Shown here piece by piece: positions 26,190 through 36,161 of a stretch of 64,000 nt of DNA (the stretch's first letter is position 1; every line of letters starts with the position of its first letter). The DNA comes from Pseudohalocynthiibacter aestuariivivens (GTDB lineage: Bacteria; Pseudomonadota; Alphaproteobacteria; Rhodobacterales; Rhodobacteraceae). The position numbers and the translations under genes are program-made. Where the stretch lies: assembly GCF_018457175.1 (NCBI RefSeq), contig NZ_JAGFNU010000002.1, positions 186,001 through 250,000 on the forward strand, in the 5' to 3' direction. A model generated the notes under the pieces. The model saw only the letters and a program-made list of their open reading frames with translations, had not been told where the DNA came from and ran no database searches.

Positions 26190-27331
26190 CTGCGCACCAA
26201 CGTCACGCTCGCCATGGATGCGATACCCTCTTTTCGCCCGGTAAACCCAAGGCGTTCCGAGGTGGTCGCTTTCACGCTTATCCGGCCGACTTCGAGCCCC
26301 ATGATACGCGCCATGGTTTCGCGCATCGCAACGGTATGCGGTCCAATTTTTGGATACTCACAAATCATTGTGCAGTCCGTATTCGATATTTCGAAACCGT
26401 GTTCTTTCGCCCGATCAACAGCATGGCGTAAAAAGATATCACTGGCAGCCCCTTTCCATTGCGGATCAGAAGGCGGGAAGTGCTGGCCAATATCGCCTTC
26501 AGCCAAAGCACCGTAAATTGCGTCTGTCACTGCGTGCATTCCAACATCAGCGTCTGAGTGGCCTTGCAGACCTCGTTCGTGCGGAACTGAAACTCCGCAA
26601 AGCACAACATGGTCACCGGGGCCAAAGCGATGCACGTCAAACCCGTTACCAACCCGTATATCCATCTTCGTTCCCAGTATTTTTTCCGCCCGCTTAAAAT
26701 CATCAGAATGGGTGAGTTTCAGGTTTTCCTCGTCACCTTCAACAAGCGCAACATCAAGCCCATAGGCAAGGGCAACCTCAACGTCATCTGCAGCGCCGCC
26801 TTTATGTTCAGAATGGGCCGCACGAATTGCAGAGAGCTGAAAACCCTGTGGCGTCTGCGCGCGATACAACCCATCGCGTGGTTCCGTCTTTGTAATACGT
26901 TCAGCGTCTGCCCGCCATAAAGCATCGGTCACGGCCAGTGCAGGTGCAGCCCCGTCTGATGTTTCGAGCGCATCCAATACTCTGTTAATAATACCTTCGG
27001 AAACCAAGGGACGGGCACCATCGTGAATAAGCACCTTATCGCAGGTGGCCGAGACGGCTTCCAAACCCGCCTGAACCGAGGCATCACGTGTTTCCCCGCC
27101 GTTTACCAACCTTACCAGAGGGCGCGAAGGCAGCGTAACAGTTGCATCCAGATGCGTCATATCCTCTGGATTGATCACCAGAATAATTTCACTGATAGCA
27201 GGTGATGCGACAAAGGCATTGATCGTGCGGCTCAGCACGGTTTGCCCTGCAAGAAGCTGATATTGCTTTGGAATATCCCCGCCTGCACGTGATCCGCGCC
27301 CTGCTGCTACAATGATGGCCGCTGTCGACAT
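26186..27331 (-). CDS. ispDF: bifunctional IspD/IspF isoprenoid enzyme
   Basis: A 381-residue fusion in the MEP pathway. The N-terminal IspD part ([21 protein letters not shown]) transfers CMP to methylerythritol phosphate. The C-terminal IspF part, from about residue 223 ([30 protein letters not shown]), makes the cyclodiphosphate and has its zinc-binding DxH. The start at 27331 has GGAG upstream; the longer frame to 27412 lacks support. It leads the ispDF-pgpA-pncC set and is divergent from nifR3. Confidence 0.95.
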   Translation of the reverse strand: MSTAAIIVAAGRGSRAGGDIPKQYQLLAGQTVLSRTINAFVASPAISEIILVINPEDMTHLDATVTLPSRPLVRLVNGGETRDASVQAGLEAVSATCDKVLIHDGARPLVSEGIINRVLDALETSDGAAPALAVTDALWRADAERITKTEPRDGLYRAQTPQGFQLSAIRAAHSEHKGGAADDVEVALAYGLDVALVEGDEENLKLTHSDDFKRAEKILGTKMDIRVGNGFDVHRFGPGDHVVLCGVSVPHERGLQGHSDADVGMHAVTDAIYGALAEGDIGQHFPPSDPQWKGAASDIFLRHAVDRAKEHGFEISNTDCTMICEYPKIGPHTVAMRETMARIMGLEVGRISVKATTSERLGFTGRKEGIASMASVTLVRR

Positions 27332-27398
27332 GTACTCTCCGCTTTTCTGCTTCTTGTCTAAGGTTTTCGGAAAGAGGTGACAATGGCGGCATTTCACT

Positions 27399-27428
27399 GC
27401 ATATATGCTCAATTTTTAGGCATATATG
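27399..27428. repeat. tandem GCATATATG motif, 21-bp spacing
   Basis: GCATATATGC at 27399-27408 is a perfect palindrome. GCATATATG recurs at 27420-27428, exactly two helical turns away. The pair lies in the 181-base divergent gap between ispDF and nifR3 and may be an operator. Confidence 0.4.
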
Positions 27429-27512
27429 AAATGAGCGCTCTAAAAATCAGCAGATTTATTGCCCACTTATCGGTAACTGGATAAAACCCCGCTGTGCACA
27501 AGGATTAAGCAA

Positions 27513-28499
27513 TTGCCACTTCAAATGGCCAAACTCGATTTTGCCCCCCCTGTATTCCTCGCGCCTCTGGCTGGAATTACTGATCTTCCGTTCCGCAATC
27601 TTGTTTCAGGTTTCGGCGCGGGATTGGTGGTGAGTGAAATGGTTGCGAGCCATGAAATCATGCAGGCAAAACCCGGCGCCCGCGAGAAAGCCGAACTCGG
27701 TTTTGGTGTCGAAAACACCGCTGTGCAAATTGCAGGGCGTGAAGCGCGCTGGATGACCGAAGCTGCAAAGCTAATAGAAGGAAACGGTGCGCGGCTAATA
27801 GACATAAACATGGGATGCCCGGCAAAGAAAGTCGTTAACGGCTACTCTGGCTCTGCCTTAATGCGCGACCTCGACCACGCCCTGCATTTGATCGACGCTG
27901 TCGTTGCAGCCGTGAACATCCCGGTGACACTTAAAACCCGTCTTGGCTGGGATGAGACGCTTATCAATGCACCCGAACTGGCCCGACGGGCAGAAGCGGC
28001 AGGCATTCAGATGATAACAATACATGGCCGTACCCGCTGCCAGTTCTTCAAAGGGCGCGCCGATTGGGCAGCAATTCGTACTGTGAAAGACTCAGTGAAG
28101 ATTCCTGTGGTCGCAAACGGCGATATCGATTCACCTGAAACAGCCGCTGAAGCCCTTCGGTTGTCAGGTGCTGACGGTGTCATGATCGGGCGTGGTGCTC
28201 AGGGCGCGCCATGGCGGCTGGCAGAAGTCGCAGCGGCGTTGTTTGGAGCACCGGCACCAAAGGTTCCAACCGGTTCAGATTTCGCCGAGATGGTATGCAA
28301 CCACTATGACGCAATGATCAGTTTCTATGGTGAAAAGCTCGGAAACCGCGTCGCGCGCAAGCATTTGGGTTGGTACATGGATGGGGTGAATGTGGAATCA
28401 GGCATCCGAAAAGCTGTTTTAACCGAGAAAGACCCCGCAAAAGTGCTCCGGTTGCTTCCGGATGCGCTTTTAGCCACACAACGGGAAATGGTTGCATGA
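27513..28499 (+). CDS. dusB: tRNA-dihydrouridine synthase, NifR3/DusB type
   Basis: A 328-residue FMN enzyme that reduces uridines in the tRNA D-loop. FLAPLAGITDLPFRNL, the catalytic Cys in DINMGCPAKKVVNGYSGSAL and the phosphate-binding VMIGRGAQGAPW are present. It is the classic first gene (nifR3) of the nifR3-ntrBC operon. TTG at 27513 has AAGGA eight bases upstream; ATG at 27525 has none, so TTG is preferred. The stop overlaps ntrB by four bases (ATGA). Confidence 0.93.
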   Translation: MPLQMAKLDFAPPVFLAPLAGITDLPFRNLVSGFGAGLVVSEMVASHEIMQAKPGAREKAELGFGVENTAVQIAGREARWMTEAAKLIEGNGARLIDINMGCPAKKVVNGYSGSALMRDLDHALHLIDAVVAAVNIPVTLKTRLGWDETLINAPELARRAEAAGIQMITIHGRTRCQFFKGRADWAAIRTVKDSVKIPVVANGDIDSPETAAEALRLSGADGVMIGRGAQGAPWRLAEVAAALFGAPAPKVPTGSDFAEMVCNHYDAMISFYGEKLGNRVARKHLGWYMDGVNVESGIRKAVLTEKDPAKVLRLLPDALLATQREMVA

Positions 28500-29572
28500 G
28501 CGGTATTGGTGGCGCTTTATGGTCGTCTTTACCTGTGCCTGCTTTGTTGCTGGACGAAAACAACACAATATCGGAAAGCAACACCGCGGCAGAAAACTTT
28601 CTGAACTTGTCTCAGCGTGCTCTTCTAGGAGGGCCCGTCTGGGACAAGCTAAGGGTCGATGCCCCGCTGGAAGAAGCGCTAGCGCGCGTGCGGCGTGATC
28701 AATCCCCCCTCTTTATCAATGACGTGGATGTCGGAAGCGGAGCACGGATACCGGTGCAGTGCCAGATTCAGATTGCACCCCTCATTGATCGTCCGACACA
28801 GATATTAGTGCTGATCTCACCTCACGAAATCGCTGGCCGTCTGGGGCGTAAACATTCGGTAACGACGGCTGCCAAATCCGCAATTGGCATGGCCGAAATG
28901 CTGGCACATGAAATTAAAAATCCGCTTGCTGGTATCACAGGCGCCGCTCAGCTTTTATCGATGAACCTGTCGAACGAAGATCAGGAACTCACAGATCTGA
29001 TCGTCGGAGAAAGCCGACGTATTGTGAAGCTGCTTGAACAGGTTGAACAGTTTGGCAATCTGCTGCCACCGGACCGGAAACCTGTAAATATACACGATGT
29101 GCTCGACAGGGCGCGCCGCTCAGCTTTGGTCGGGTTTGCGCCTTGCATGACCATAATTGAAGACTACGATCCGTCCCTGCCACAAACATTGTGCGACTCG
29201 GATCAGCTGTTGCAGGTTTTCTTGAATCTTCTGAAAAATGCAACGCAGGCCGCAGGAAGTGCGGGCGGTACGATACGCATCCGGACGTATTATGACCAGG
29301 CGCTTCGGCTTCGGCGCAAAGACGGGAACAGTATGCAATTGCCACTTCAGGTGGAAATAATTGATGATGGACCCGGACTACCGCCCGAAATTGCCGCTGA
29401 AATTTTTGAACCCTTCGTGTCAGGGCGTGAAAACGGCACGGGGCTGGGCCTTGCTCTGGTCAGCAAAATAATTGCTGATCATGATGGCTGGATAGCAGTC
29501 GAAAGCGCACCAGGGCGCACCTCTTTTCGTGTCTCACTCCCCATCGCACCCCCTAAAACCGAGGAAAGCTAA
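28496..29572 (+). CDS. ntrB: nitrogen sensor histidine kinase NtrB
   Basis: A 358-residue cytosolic kinase/phosphatase for NtrC. An N-terminal PAS domain ([25 protein letters not shown]) is followed by the H-box [21 protein letters not shown]-box [11 protein letters not shown] and G-boxes DDGPGLPPE and [10 protein letters not shown]. In the family its activity is set by PII. The start at 28496 overlaps the nifR3 stop; the stop shares a base with the ntrC ATG (TAATG). Confidence 0.95.
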   Translation: MSGIGGALWSSLPVPALLLDENNTISESNTAAENFLNLSQRALLGGPVWDKLRVDAPLEEALARVRRDQSPLFINDVDVGSGARIPVQCQIQIAPLIDRPTQILVLISPHEIAGRLGRKHSVTTAAKSAIGMAEMLAHEIKNPLAGITGAAQLLSMNLSNEDQELTDLIVGESRRIVKLLEQVEQFGNLLPPDRKPVNIHDVLDRARRSALVGFAPCMTIIEDYDPSLPQTLCDSDQLLQVFLNLLKNATQAAGSAGGTIRIRTYYDQALRLRRKDGNSMQLPLQVEIIDDGPGLPPEIAAEIFEPFVSGRENGTGLGLALVSKIIADHDGWIAVESAPGRTSFRVSLPIAPPKTEES

Positions 29573-30939
29573 TGGACGGAACAGTTCTGATCGCCGATGA
29601 CGACCGTACAATTCGCACGGTTCTGACGCAGGCCTTAACCCGCGCCGGATGCAGGGTGCATGCAACCTCTGCCCTAACGACATTGATGCGTTGGGTGACA
29701 GAAGGGATAGGCGATCTGGTAATCTCAGATGTCGTTATGCCAGATGGGAACGGGCTAGAAATGTTGCCCCGAATATCAGAATTGCGCCCGGGCTTGCCTG
29801 TTATCGTCATATCCGCGCAGAACACGATCATGACGGCAATTCAGGCCGCCGAGGCAGAGGCGTATGATTATCTTCCGAAACCCTTTGATCTGCCAGATTT
29901 GATGAAGCGCGCAGCACGGGCACTTGACCAGAAACGTTTTGCGCCCTCGACCCGCGTGGATGAAGAGGTCACGCCCGAAGATGACTTGCCTCTCGTTGGA
30001 AGAAGCCCGCAAATGCAAGAGCTGTACAGGCTTGTTGCGCGCGTCATGAACACCGACATTCCCGTGTTAATTTCCGGAGAGAGTGGAAGTGGGAAATCAC
30101 TCATCGCGCGCGCGATCCACGATTTCGGCGATCGGCGTGCTTTGCCATTTGTCGTTGCGGATTTACAGGAGCTGGACAGCAGTGACGGGCCATCAGAAAT
30201 TCTGGCTGGGGTGCGCGGTGGTTCACTGTTGTTCGAAGAGGTTGGCGATCTAAGCACGAGTGCACAGGCCCGCGTTGTCAGAATGTTGGACAGCCTTCCG
30301 AACAATGCGCCGCGTGTCATGGCGACAAGCCAGACAAACCTCGAGCAAAAACTCAAAGACGGAGAATTTCGACAGGATCTTTTCTACAGGCTTGGCGGGG
30401 TGACTATTTCTGTCCCGCCGTTGCGCAAGCGTGTCGAAGATATTCCGCTTCTGACAGAGCATTTTTTAACACGTGCAGAACGGGACGGGGCCACGTTGCG
30501 TTCCATGTCCGATTCCGCCATGACACTGGTGCGGCGCTACAACTGGCCGGGCAACGTGCGCCAATTGGAAAATACGGTCCGCCGGCTTGCGCTCACCGGG
30601 GGCGTGGAAGAGATATCCCTCGACGAAGTCGAGGCCGTCCTTGATACCCAACCCATTTCAGAGCCCGTTATCGGATCAAACGAGAAAGACCTTTTGTCCG
30701 CATCCGTGCATCGCCACCTCAGGCGTTACTTCGATCTTCACGGAGGAGCACTGCCTCCGGCAGGCCTTTACCAGCGAATCCTAAAAGAAATCGAACAGCC
30801 TCTAATCGAGATCGCACTCGACGCAACGGCCGGAAATCAGGCAAGATGTGCCGATCTTTTGGGAATTAACCGAAATACTTTGCGAAAGAAGATCACAGAG
30901 CTGGATATTCGCGTGACACGCCGCAGAAAGTTGATGTAA
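29572..30939 (+). CDS. ntrC: nitrogen response regulator NtrC, lacking GAFTGA
   Basis: A 455-residue regulator. The receiver has Asp53 and Lys103. The AAA+ domain has Walker A GESGSGKS (169-176), and the Fis-type helix-turn-helix is near 415-450 ([15 protein letters not shown]). The sigma54-contact loop GAFTGA is missing: the stretch between [11 protein letters not shown] and GGSLLFEE is shortened, and Walker B reads Glu-Glu. Rhodobacter capsulatus NtrC also lacks it and activates sigma70 polymerase, so a sigma54-independent activator is predicted. Coupled to ntrB. Confidence 0.95.
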   Translation: MDGTVLIADDDRTIRTVLTQALTRAGCRVHATSALTTLMRWVTEGIGDLVISDVVMPDGNGLEMLPRISELRPGLPVIVISAQNTIMTAIQAAEAEAYDYLPKPFDLPDLMKRAARALDQKRFAPSTRVDEEVTPEDDLPLVGRSPQMQELYRLVARVMNTDIPVLISGESGSGKSLIARAIHDFGDRRALPFVVADLQELDSSDGPSEILAGVRGGSLLFEEVGDLSTSAQARVVRMLDSLPNNAPRVMATSQTNLEQKLKDGEFRQDLFYRLGGVTISVPPLRKRVEDIPLLTEHFLTRAERDGATLRSMSDSAMTLVRRYNWPGNVRQLENTVRRLALTGGVEEISLDEVEAVLDTQPISEPVIGSNEKDLLSASVHRHLRRYFDLHGGALPPAGLYQRILKEIEQPLIEIALDATAGNQARCADLLGINRNTLRKKITELDIRVTRRRKLM

Positions 30940-31004
30940 AACAGCAACAATAGAGTGACCAAAGGGCGTCAGTCCAAATTCAAGGTTACCATATCTGGCG
31001 GTCC

Positions 31005-31018
31005 GTCGCTTTTGCGAC
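31005..31018 (+). repeat. hairpin in the ntrC-ntrY spacer
   Basis: GTCGC-TTTT-GCGAC is a perfect 5-bp stem in the 100-base gap, without a T-tail. It ends 21 bases before the ntrY start and might modulate readthrough from ntrC. Confidence 0.3.
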
Positions 31019-31039
31019 ACAATAAGATGAGGTCGGCAC

Positions 31040-33298
31040 GTGCCGAACCCGGCGAAACGAACAGCATTCGATCGGATCAGCCGCCTGCGGCGCCAAAAGC
31101 GCGTTCAGAATATGGCGACCATTGGTTTGGTCCTTCTCGGCCCTACACTGGCGCTAACAACATTCCTTGTCTTGGGTCCGTTTGACAGCAGCGCGTCTGC
31201 CATAAGCCTCAGACTGATACTTCTCGCAGATTTGGTCTATGTGCTTGTGGTCGCGGCACTGGTTTTGCAAAAAGTGGCACGTATGGTCGCGGCACGCAGG
31301 GCGCGCTCTGCCGGGTCAAGGTTGCACCTTCGACTAACGGGTGTTTTTGCACTTATTGCGCTTGTCCCAACCGTCCTTGTCGCAATCTTTGCCGGACTAA
31401 CGCTGAATGTCGGGCTTGAAGGCTGGTTTTCAGATCGCGTCAGGCAGGTTGTCAGCAACTCTCTTTCTGCAGCAGAAGCTTATGAAAACGAACATCGACG
31501 CGACCTGATGCGTGACGCCGAAGGTTTAGCGTCATACCTGAACCTCGCACGCCAAGCGTCGTTTTCATTGCCCGACGGGGAGCTTCGCAAGATCCTCACG
31601 CAGGGACAGGCGTTGGTGCAACGTGGATTGCGTGAGGCCTATGTCATAGACGGTACAGCGGAAATACGGGCAAGAGGGGAACGTTCGTATCTTTTTGATT
31701 TCGAGCGCCCAACTGATGAAGAGATAGAGCGGGCGAATAGTGGCGAAGTCGTCATTATTGAAGACTGGGACAACAATGAGTTTCGTGCTCTTGTAACACT
31801 AACAGGTTTTAGCAACCGTATTCTCTACGTGTCCCGTACTGTGGACGGTAACATTCTTAACCTGCTGGACGACACGCAGGAAACTGTGTTGCTGTATCAT
31901 CAGCTGGAACGGGAACGAGGCCGATTGTTGTTTGAATTTGGCCTGCTTTATCTGGGATTTGCAGTCATCCTTATTCTTGCCGCCATCTGGCTTGGCATGT
32001 GGTTTGCTGAAAGGCTGTCGCGACCCGTCGGCAGGCTTGCTGCTGCCGCGCAGCAGGTCGGTTCCGGTGACCTGAATGTCCGCGTAATTGAAGAAGATGG
32101 CGATGATGAAATTGCCATGTTGGGCCGTCTTTTCAACCAGATGACGCAACAGTTGAAGGGGCAACGTGACACTTTGCTGGAAAACAACCGCCAGATTGAG
32201 CGGCGGCGGCGTCTGTTTGATTCCGTTCTTTCATCCGTAACCGCTGGTGTGATCGGGCTTGACGCAAACGGGCAGGTCGATTTTGTGAACCGGTCCGCAG
32301 GCCGGTTGCTTGATCTGCCGGAACACCCCTTGCACCAGAACATTTCACTGTCCGCTCCGGAATTCGGACCGCTTTTTGATCGACTTGCAAACGGTAAACT
32401 TGAAAGTGCGCAAGAAGAGATCAAGCTTACGCGGAAAGGTAAACTTGAAGATTTGCTGGTGCGAATGTCTACGCGGCGCAATGCTAAAGGTGAACTTGAA
32501 GGCTTTGTTGTTGCCTTTGACGACGTTACGAACCTTGTATCTGCGCAGCGAATGGCCGCCTGGGGCGACGTTGCACGAAGAATTGCACATGAAATCAAGA
32601 ACCCGCTTACCCCGATCCAGCTCTCCGCTGAAAGGTTGAAGCGTAAATTCAGCCCATTGGTCGGCGACGAAGCCGCAAATCTGGAACAATACACAGACGT
32701 CATAGTTCGTCAGACAAATGACCTTCGGCGTATTGTGGATGAATTCTCTAAATTCGCCCGTATGCCAGAACCGGACCGGGGGATTCATGATTTGAACAAA
32801 CTGCTGCAAGGTGCCGTTTTGTTGCAGGAAAACGCGATGCCCGATGTAAAGATTCTTTCAGAGATTCCAAAGGGAAAATTACGCACGGAAATAGATGCGA
32901 CGATGATATCTCAGGCGCTTACAAACCTGATAAAGAACGCAGGTGAAGCGACAGAAACACTGCGGGAAAAAGGCGCACCAGATGACTACCAACCTGAAAT
33001 CAGGGTTGTGATGTCTGTTACGGACCAAAACGTCGAAATCAAGGTATCAGATAACGGAATTGGCTTGCCCGAAGATCGGGCTAAGTTGTTCGAACCCTAT
33101 GTAACAACGCGCGAAAAAGGAACCGGCCTTGGCCTGCCGATTGTGCGCAAGATAATTGAGGAACATGGCGGCTCGCTCGCCCTGGAAGATGCAGATGTGT
33201 TTGAAGGCAATGCGCACAAAGGTGCGTGCGCAATTGTTCACCTGCCAAATATTGTACGTCAGGACACCTCGGGTGACCTGTTTGAAAAGACTGTGTGA
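31040..33298 (+). CDS. ntrY: membrane sensor histidine kinase NtrY
   Basis: A 752-residue kinase with about four N-terminal membrane spans, a periplasmic stretch, a HAMP domain after the last span (RLSRPVGRLAAAAQQVGSGDLNV), a PAS domain near 400-500, H-box [21 protein letters not shown]-box NLIKNAGEA and G-box GTGLGLPIVRKIIEEHGG. NtrY pairs with NtrX and has been tied to redox and nitrogen signals in alphaproteobacteria. The start is GTG with GAGG nine bases upstream. Confidence 0.93.
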   Translation: MPNPAKRTAFDRISRLRRQKRVQNMATIGLVLLGPTLALTTFLVLGPFDSSASAISLRLILLADLVYVLVVAALVLQKVARMVAARRARSAGSRLHLRLTGVFALIALVPTVLVAIFAGLTLNVGLEGWFSDRVRQVVSNSLSAAEAYENEHRRDLMRDAEGLASYLNLARQASFSLPDGELRKILTQGQALVQRGLREAYVIDGTAEIRARGERSYLFDFERPTDEEIERANSGEVVIIEDWDNNEFRALVTLTGFSNRILYVSRTVDGNILNLLDDTQETVLLYHQLERERGRLLFEFGLLYLGFAVILILAAIWLGMWFAERLSRPVGRLAAAAQQVGSGDLNVRVIEEDGDDEIAMLGRLFNQMTQQLKGQRDTLLENNRQIERRRRLFDSVLSSVTAGVIGLDANGQVDFVNRSAGRLLDLPEHPLHQNISLSAPEFGPLFDRLANGKLESAQEEIKLTRKGKLEDLLVRMSTRRNAKGELEGFVVAFDDVTNLVSAQRMAAWGDVARRIAHEIKNPLTPIQLSAERLKRKFSPLVGDEAANLEQYTDVIVRQTNDLRRIVDEFSKFARMPEPDRGIHDLNKLLQGAVLLQENAMPDVKILSEIPKGKLRTEIDATMISQALTNLIKNAGEATETLREKGAPDDYQPEIRVVMSVTDQNVEIKVSDNGIGLPEDRAKLFEPYVTTREKGTGLGLPIVRKIIEEHGGSLALEDADVFEGNAHKGACAIVHLPNIVRQDTSGDLFEKTV

Positions 33299-33308
33299 GG
33301 TACCAAAA

Positions 33309-34721
33309 ATGAGCGACATACTAATCATCGACGATGAACGCGACATCCGAGAATTGGTGTCGGATATTTTAAAGGACGAAGGCTATACCACGCGGCTTGC
33401 AGCAAATTCGGACGAATGCATGGCGCAAATCAATGCCGAACCTCCTGCGCTTATGATCCTGGATATTTGGCTTAAAGACAGTCAGATGGATGGGATAGAT
33501 ATTCTCAAGAAAGTAAAGCGCGACAATCCAGAAGTCCCGGTGGTTATCATTTCTGGACACGGTAATATTGAAATTGCGGTCGCTGCGATAAAACAAGGCG
33601 CCTATGACTTCATTGAAAAACCTTTCAACATTGATCAGCTGATGGTCGTGATCGTGCGCGCGATGGAGGCATCACGTCTACGGCGTGAAAATACAGAGCT
33701 TCGCCGAAAGGATGATCAGGTCGCTGAGATGATAGGCTCCAGTTCAGCGTTCAAGACGCTAAAATCACAACTGGATAAAGTCACAAAATCAAATGGTCGC
33801 GTCATGCTAACCGGTCCTGCCGGGGCGGGAAAGGAAGTTGCAGCTAGATATATTCACCAAAACTCCAACAGGGTGTCGAACCCATTTATTACCGTCAGTT
33901 CCGCCTCAATCGCGCCGGAACGGATGGAAGAGGTCCTGTTTGGTCGGGAGAATACCGAGCAGGGCATTGAACCCGGTCTTTTGGAACAGGCGAATGGCGG
34001 AATTTTGTTCTTTGACGAGGTGGCGGATATGCCGTCGGGAACACAATCAAAAATTCTGCGCGTATTGGTAGACCAGCAGTTCCAGAGGGTTGGTGGCGCG
34101 TCAAAAGTTCATGTTGATATTCGCGTTATTTCCAGCACTAACAAAGACTTGGAGCGCGAAATCGAAATCGGGAATTTCAGACAGGAGCTGTTTCACAGAT
34201 TGAACGTTGTTCCGATCTCTGTTCCTTCGCTTGAGGAACGAAGAGAAGATATTCCGGAACTCGCCCAGTATTTTGTTGAATCCTTCAATAAATCGCAGGG
34301 TTTGCCGCTTAGGGAACTGTCTGATGAAGCGCAGGCGCTTCTCCAAACCATGCTTTGGCCCGGAAATGTACGGCAATTAAAAAACGTTGTGGAAAGAGTC
34401 CTTATTTTAGGCTCTGACAGCGGCCCGATTGAAGCACGTGAACTCCCACAACAAGATGACGAAAGCGGTGAAGAGGGACGCGTCGTGCTTTCTGGCTCGC
34501 TCGCGACCCTACCTCTTCGCGAGGCGCGAGAGCTTTTTGAGCGCGAATATCTGATGACCCAGATAAATCGCTTCGGTGGAAATATTAGCCGCACAGCGAG
34601 TTTCGTGGGAATGGAACGTTCTGCACTGCACCGGAAGCTAAAATCACTGAACGTGGTGACATCAAACAAAGCCGGAGCCAGGGTTGCACATGTTGAGGAC
34701 GATGTTGAAGAAACGCTCTGA
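33309..34721 (+). CDS. ntrX: response regulator NtrX, lacking GAFTGA
   Basis: A 470-residue regulator. The receiver has Asp52 and Lys104, Walker A is GPAGAGKE (169-176), Walker B GGILFFDEVAD, and a Fis-like helix-turn-helix ends the protein (RTASFVGMERSALHRKLKSL). The usual GAFTGA position reads LFGRENTEQGIEPG, so sigma54 contact is not expected, consistent with alphaproteobacterial NtrX proteins I recall. The start at 33309, with GAGG upstream, gives the correct N-terminus; the frame extends to 33156 only inside ntrY. Confidence 0.94.
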   Translation: MSDILIIDDERDIRELVSDILKDEGYTTRLAANSDECMAQINAEPPALMILDIWLKDSQMDGIDILKKVKRDNPEVPVVIISGHGNIEIAVAAIKQGAYDFIEKPFNIDQLMVVIVRAMEASRLRRENTELRRKDDQVAEMIGSSSAFKTLKSQLDKVTKSNGRVMLTGPAGAGKEVAARYIHQNSNRVSNPFITVSSASIAPERMEEVLFGRENTEQGIEPGLLEQANGGILFFDEVADMPSGTQSKILRVLVDQQFQRVGGASKVHVDIRVISSTNKDLEREIEIGNFRQELFHRLNVVPISVPSLEERREDIPELAQYFVESFNKSQGLPLRELSDEAQALLQTMLWPGNVRQLKNVVERVLILGSDSGPIEARELPQQDDESGEEGRVVLSGSLATLPLREARELFEREYLMTQINRFGGNISRTASFVGMERSALHRKLKSLNVVTSNKAGARVAHVEDDVEETL

Positions 34722-34781
34722 TTGACCATAGCAGATGAAACTGCCATGCATGGGCTCAATCTCCCGAAGAGGTCGTGAGCG

Positions 34782-36158
34782 ATGAAAGTCATTATCTGTG
34801 GGGCGGGACAGGTCGGCTGGCAAATTGCCCGACACCTGTCAGGGGAAAAGAACGACGTCACAGTCGTTGACAACAACCCCGAACTTGTCCGCCGTGCAAC
34901 CGATACACTAGATGTACAGGGCATCGCTGGCTTTGCCTCGTATCCTGATATTCTTGCTCGCGCAGGGGCTGCTGATGCGGATATGATAATTGCGGCGACC
35001 TATTCTGATGAGGTGAATATGGTCACCTGTCAGGTCGCACACTCGGTCTTTGCTATTCCACGAAAAATCGCACGCCTTCGCAGCCAGTCTTACCTTGATG
35101 CGATCTACTCTGACCTCTATCGGCGCGACCACATGCCGATCGATGTGGTGATCAGCCCGGAGCGCGAGGTTGCAGCAGCCGCGCTTCAACGGCTGGCAGC
35201 ACCGACTGCGTTTGACACACAGAGCTTCCTTGAAGGAAAATCACAACTCCTTGGCATCTTGCTGGAAGAAGATTGCCCGGTACTGACAACACCCCTACGC
35301 CAGTTAACGGATCTTTTCTCGACGCTGAGCGCCATTGTCGTGGGTGTACGAAGAAAGGGGTCCCTTTTTGCACCCGAACCGGGTGATCAGCTGTTTGCTG
35401 GTGATGAAATATACGTTTTCACCCATACGAAAGACATGAATAGAACTCTTGAAGTCTTTGGTAAAAAAACAAAAAAACAAGAACGTGTCGTGATCATCGG
35501 CGGTGGGAATGTCGGGCTGGCAGTTGCGCAGGCGCTCGAAAAAAACACCTCGCGCGTTCGGGCCAAGGTAATTGAAAAAAGCCGTGCATGCGCAGAGCGC
35601 GCAGCAGACCAACTGGAACGCACGATTGTGTTAAATGGGGATGGTATGAGCACCGTCTTGCTTGCTGAAGCAAATATCGATCGTGCAGATGCTGTGCTTG
35701 CCGTGACCGATGACGATAAGACCAATATGCTTGCAGCTGTGCGTGCAAAAGCGGCGGGCTGCCCGATGTCGATCTGCCTGATCAACGATCCGACACTCGT
35801 TCCGTTAATGACGCCGCTAAAGATTGATGCCTACATCAACCCGCGTTCTACAACAGTAAGCTCTATCTTGCGGCACATTCGCCATGGCCGCGTCCGAGAA
35901 ATTTACTCGATCGGAGATGCGGAAGCAGAGGTGATAGAAGCACAGGTTCTATCGACATCGCCAATTTCGGGCCAGACAATCAGGGATATCGACTTTCCCG
36001 AAGGTGTCCTTGTTGGGGCCGTGATTAAAAACGGAGAGGTTATCAGACCTGTTGGTGGCACCCGCATTGAAGAGGGTGATGTTATCGCGATATTTGCAAT
36101 GGCTGCCGATGTTCCAGAGGTAGAGCGCCTGTTGCAGGTATCAATCGATTTCTTCTGA
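34782..36158 (+). CDS. trkA: Trk potassium uptake NAD-binding regulator TrkA
   Basis: A 458-residue peripheral membrane protein that gates the TrkH channel. It has two RCK halves, each with a Rossmann motif: IICGAGQVGWQIARHL at the N-terminus and VVIIGGGNVGLAVAQAL near residue 230. Two RCK-C domains follow them. The length equals E. coli TrkA. It lies directly upstream of trkH, with three bases between, in the alphaproteobacterial order ntrYX-trkAH-hfq-hflX. Confidence 0.95.
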   Translation: MKVIICGAGQVGWQIARHLSGEKNDVTVVDNNPELVRRATDTLDVQGIAGFASYPDILARAGAADADMIIAATYSDEVNMVTCQVAHSVFAIPRKIARLRSQSYLDAIYSDLYRRDHMPIDVVISPEREVAAAALQRLAAPTAFDTQSFLEGKSQLLGILLEEDCPVLTTPLRQLTDLFSTLSAIVVGVRRKGSLFAPEPGDQLFAGDEIYVFTHTKDMNRTLEVFGKKTKKQERVVIIGGGNVGLAVAQALEKNTSRVRAKVIEKSRACAERAADQLERTIVLNGDGMSTVLLAEANIDRADAVLAVTDDDKTNMLAAVRAKAAGCPMSICLINDPTLVPLMTPLKIDAYINPRSTTVSSILRHIRHGRVREIYSIGDAEAEVIEAQVLSTSPISGQTIRDIDFPEGVLVGAVIKNGEVIRPVGGTRIEEGDVIAIFAMAADVPEVERLLQVSIDFF

Positions 36159-36161
36159 ACC

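Noticed and set aside
32393-32500. Three near-copies of GGTAAACTTGAA inside ntrY
   Set aside because: They encode Gly-Lys-Leu-Glu-like turns in the PAS region of a conserved protein and are better explained by coding than by a regulatory repeat.
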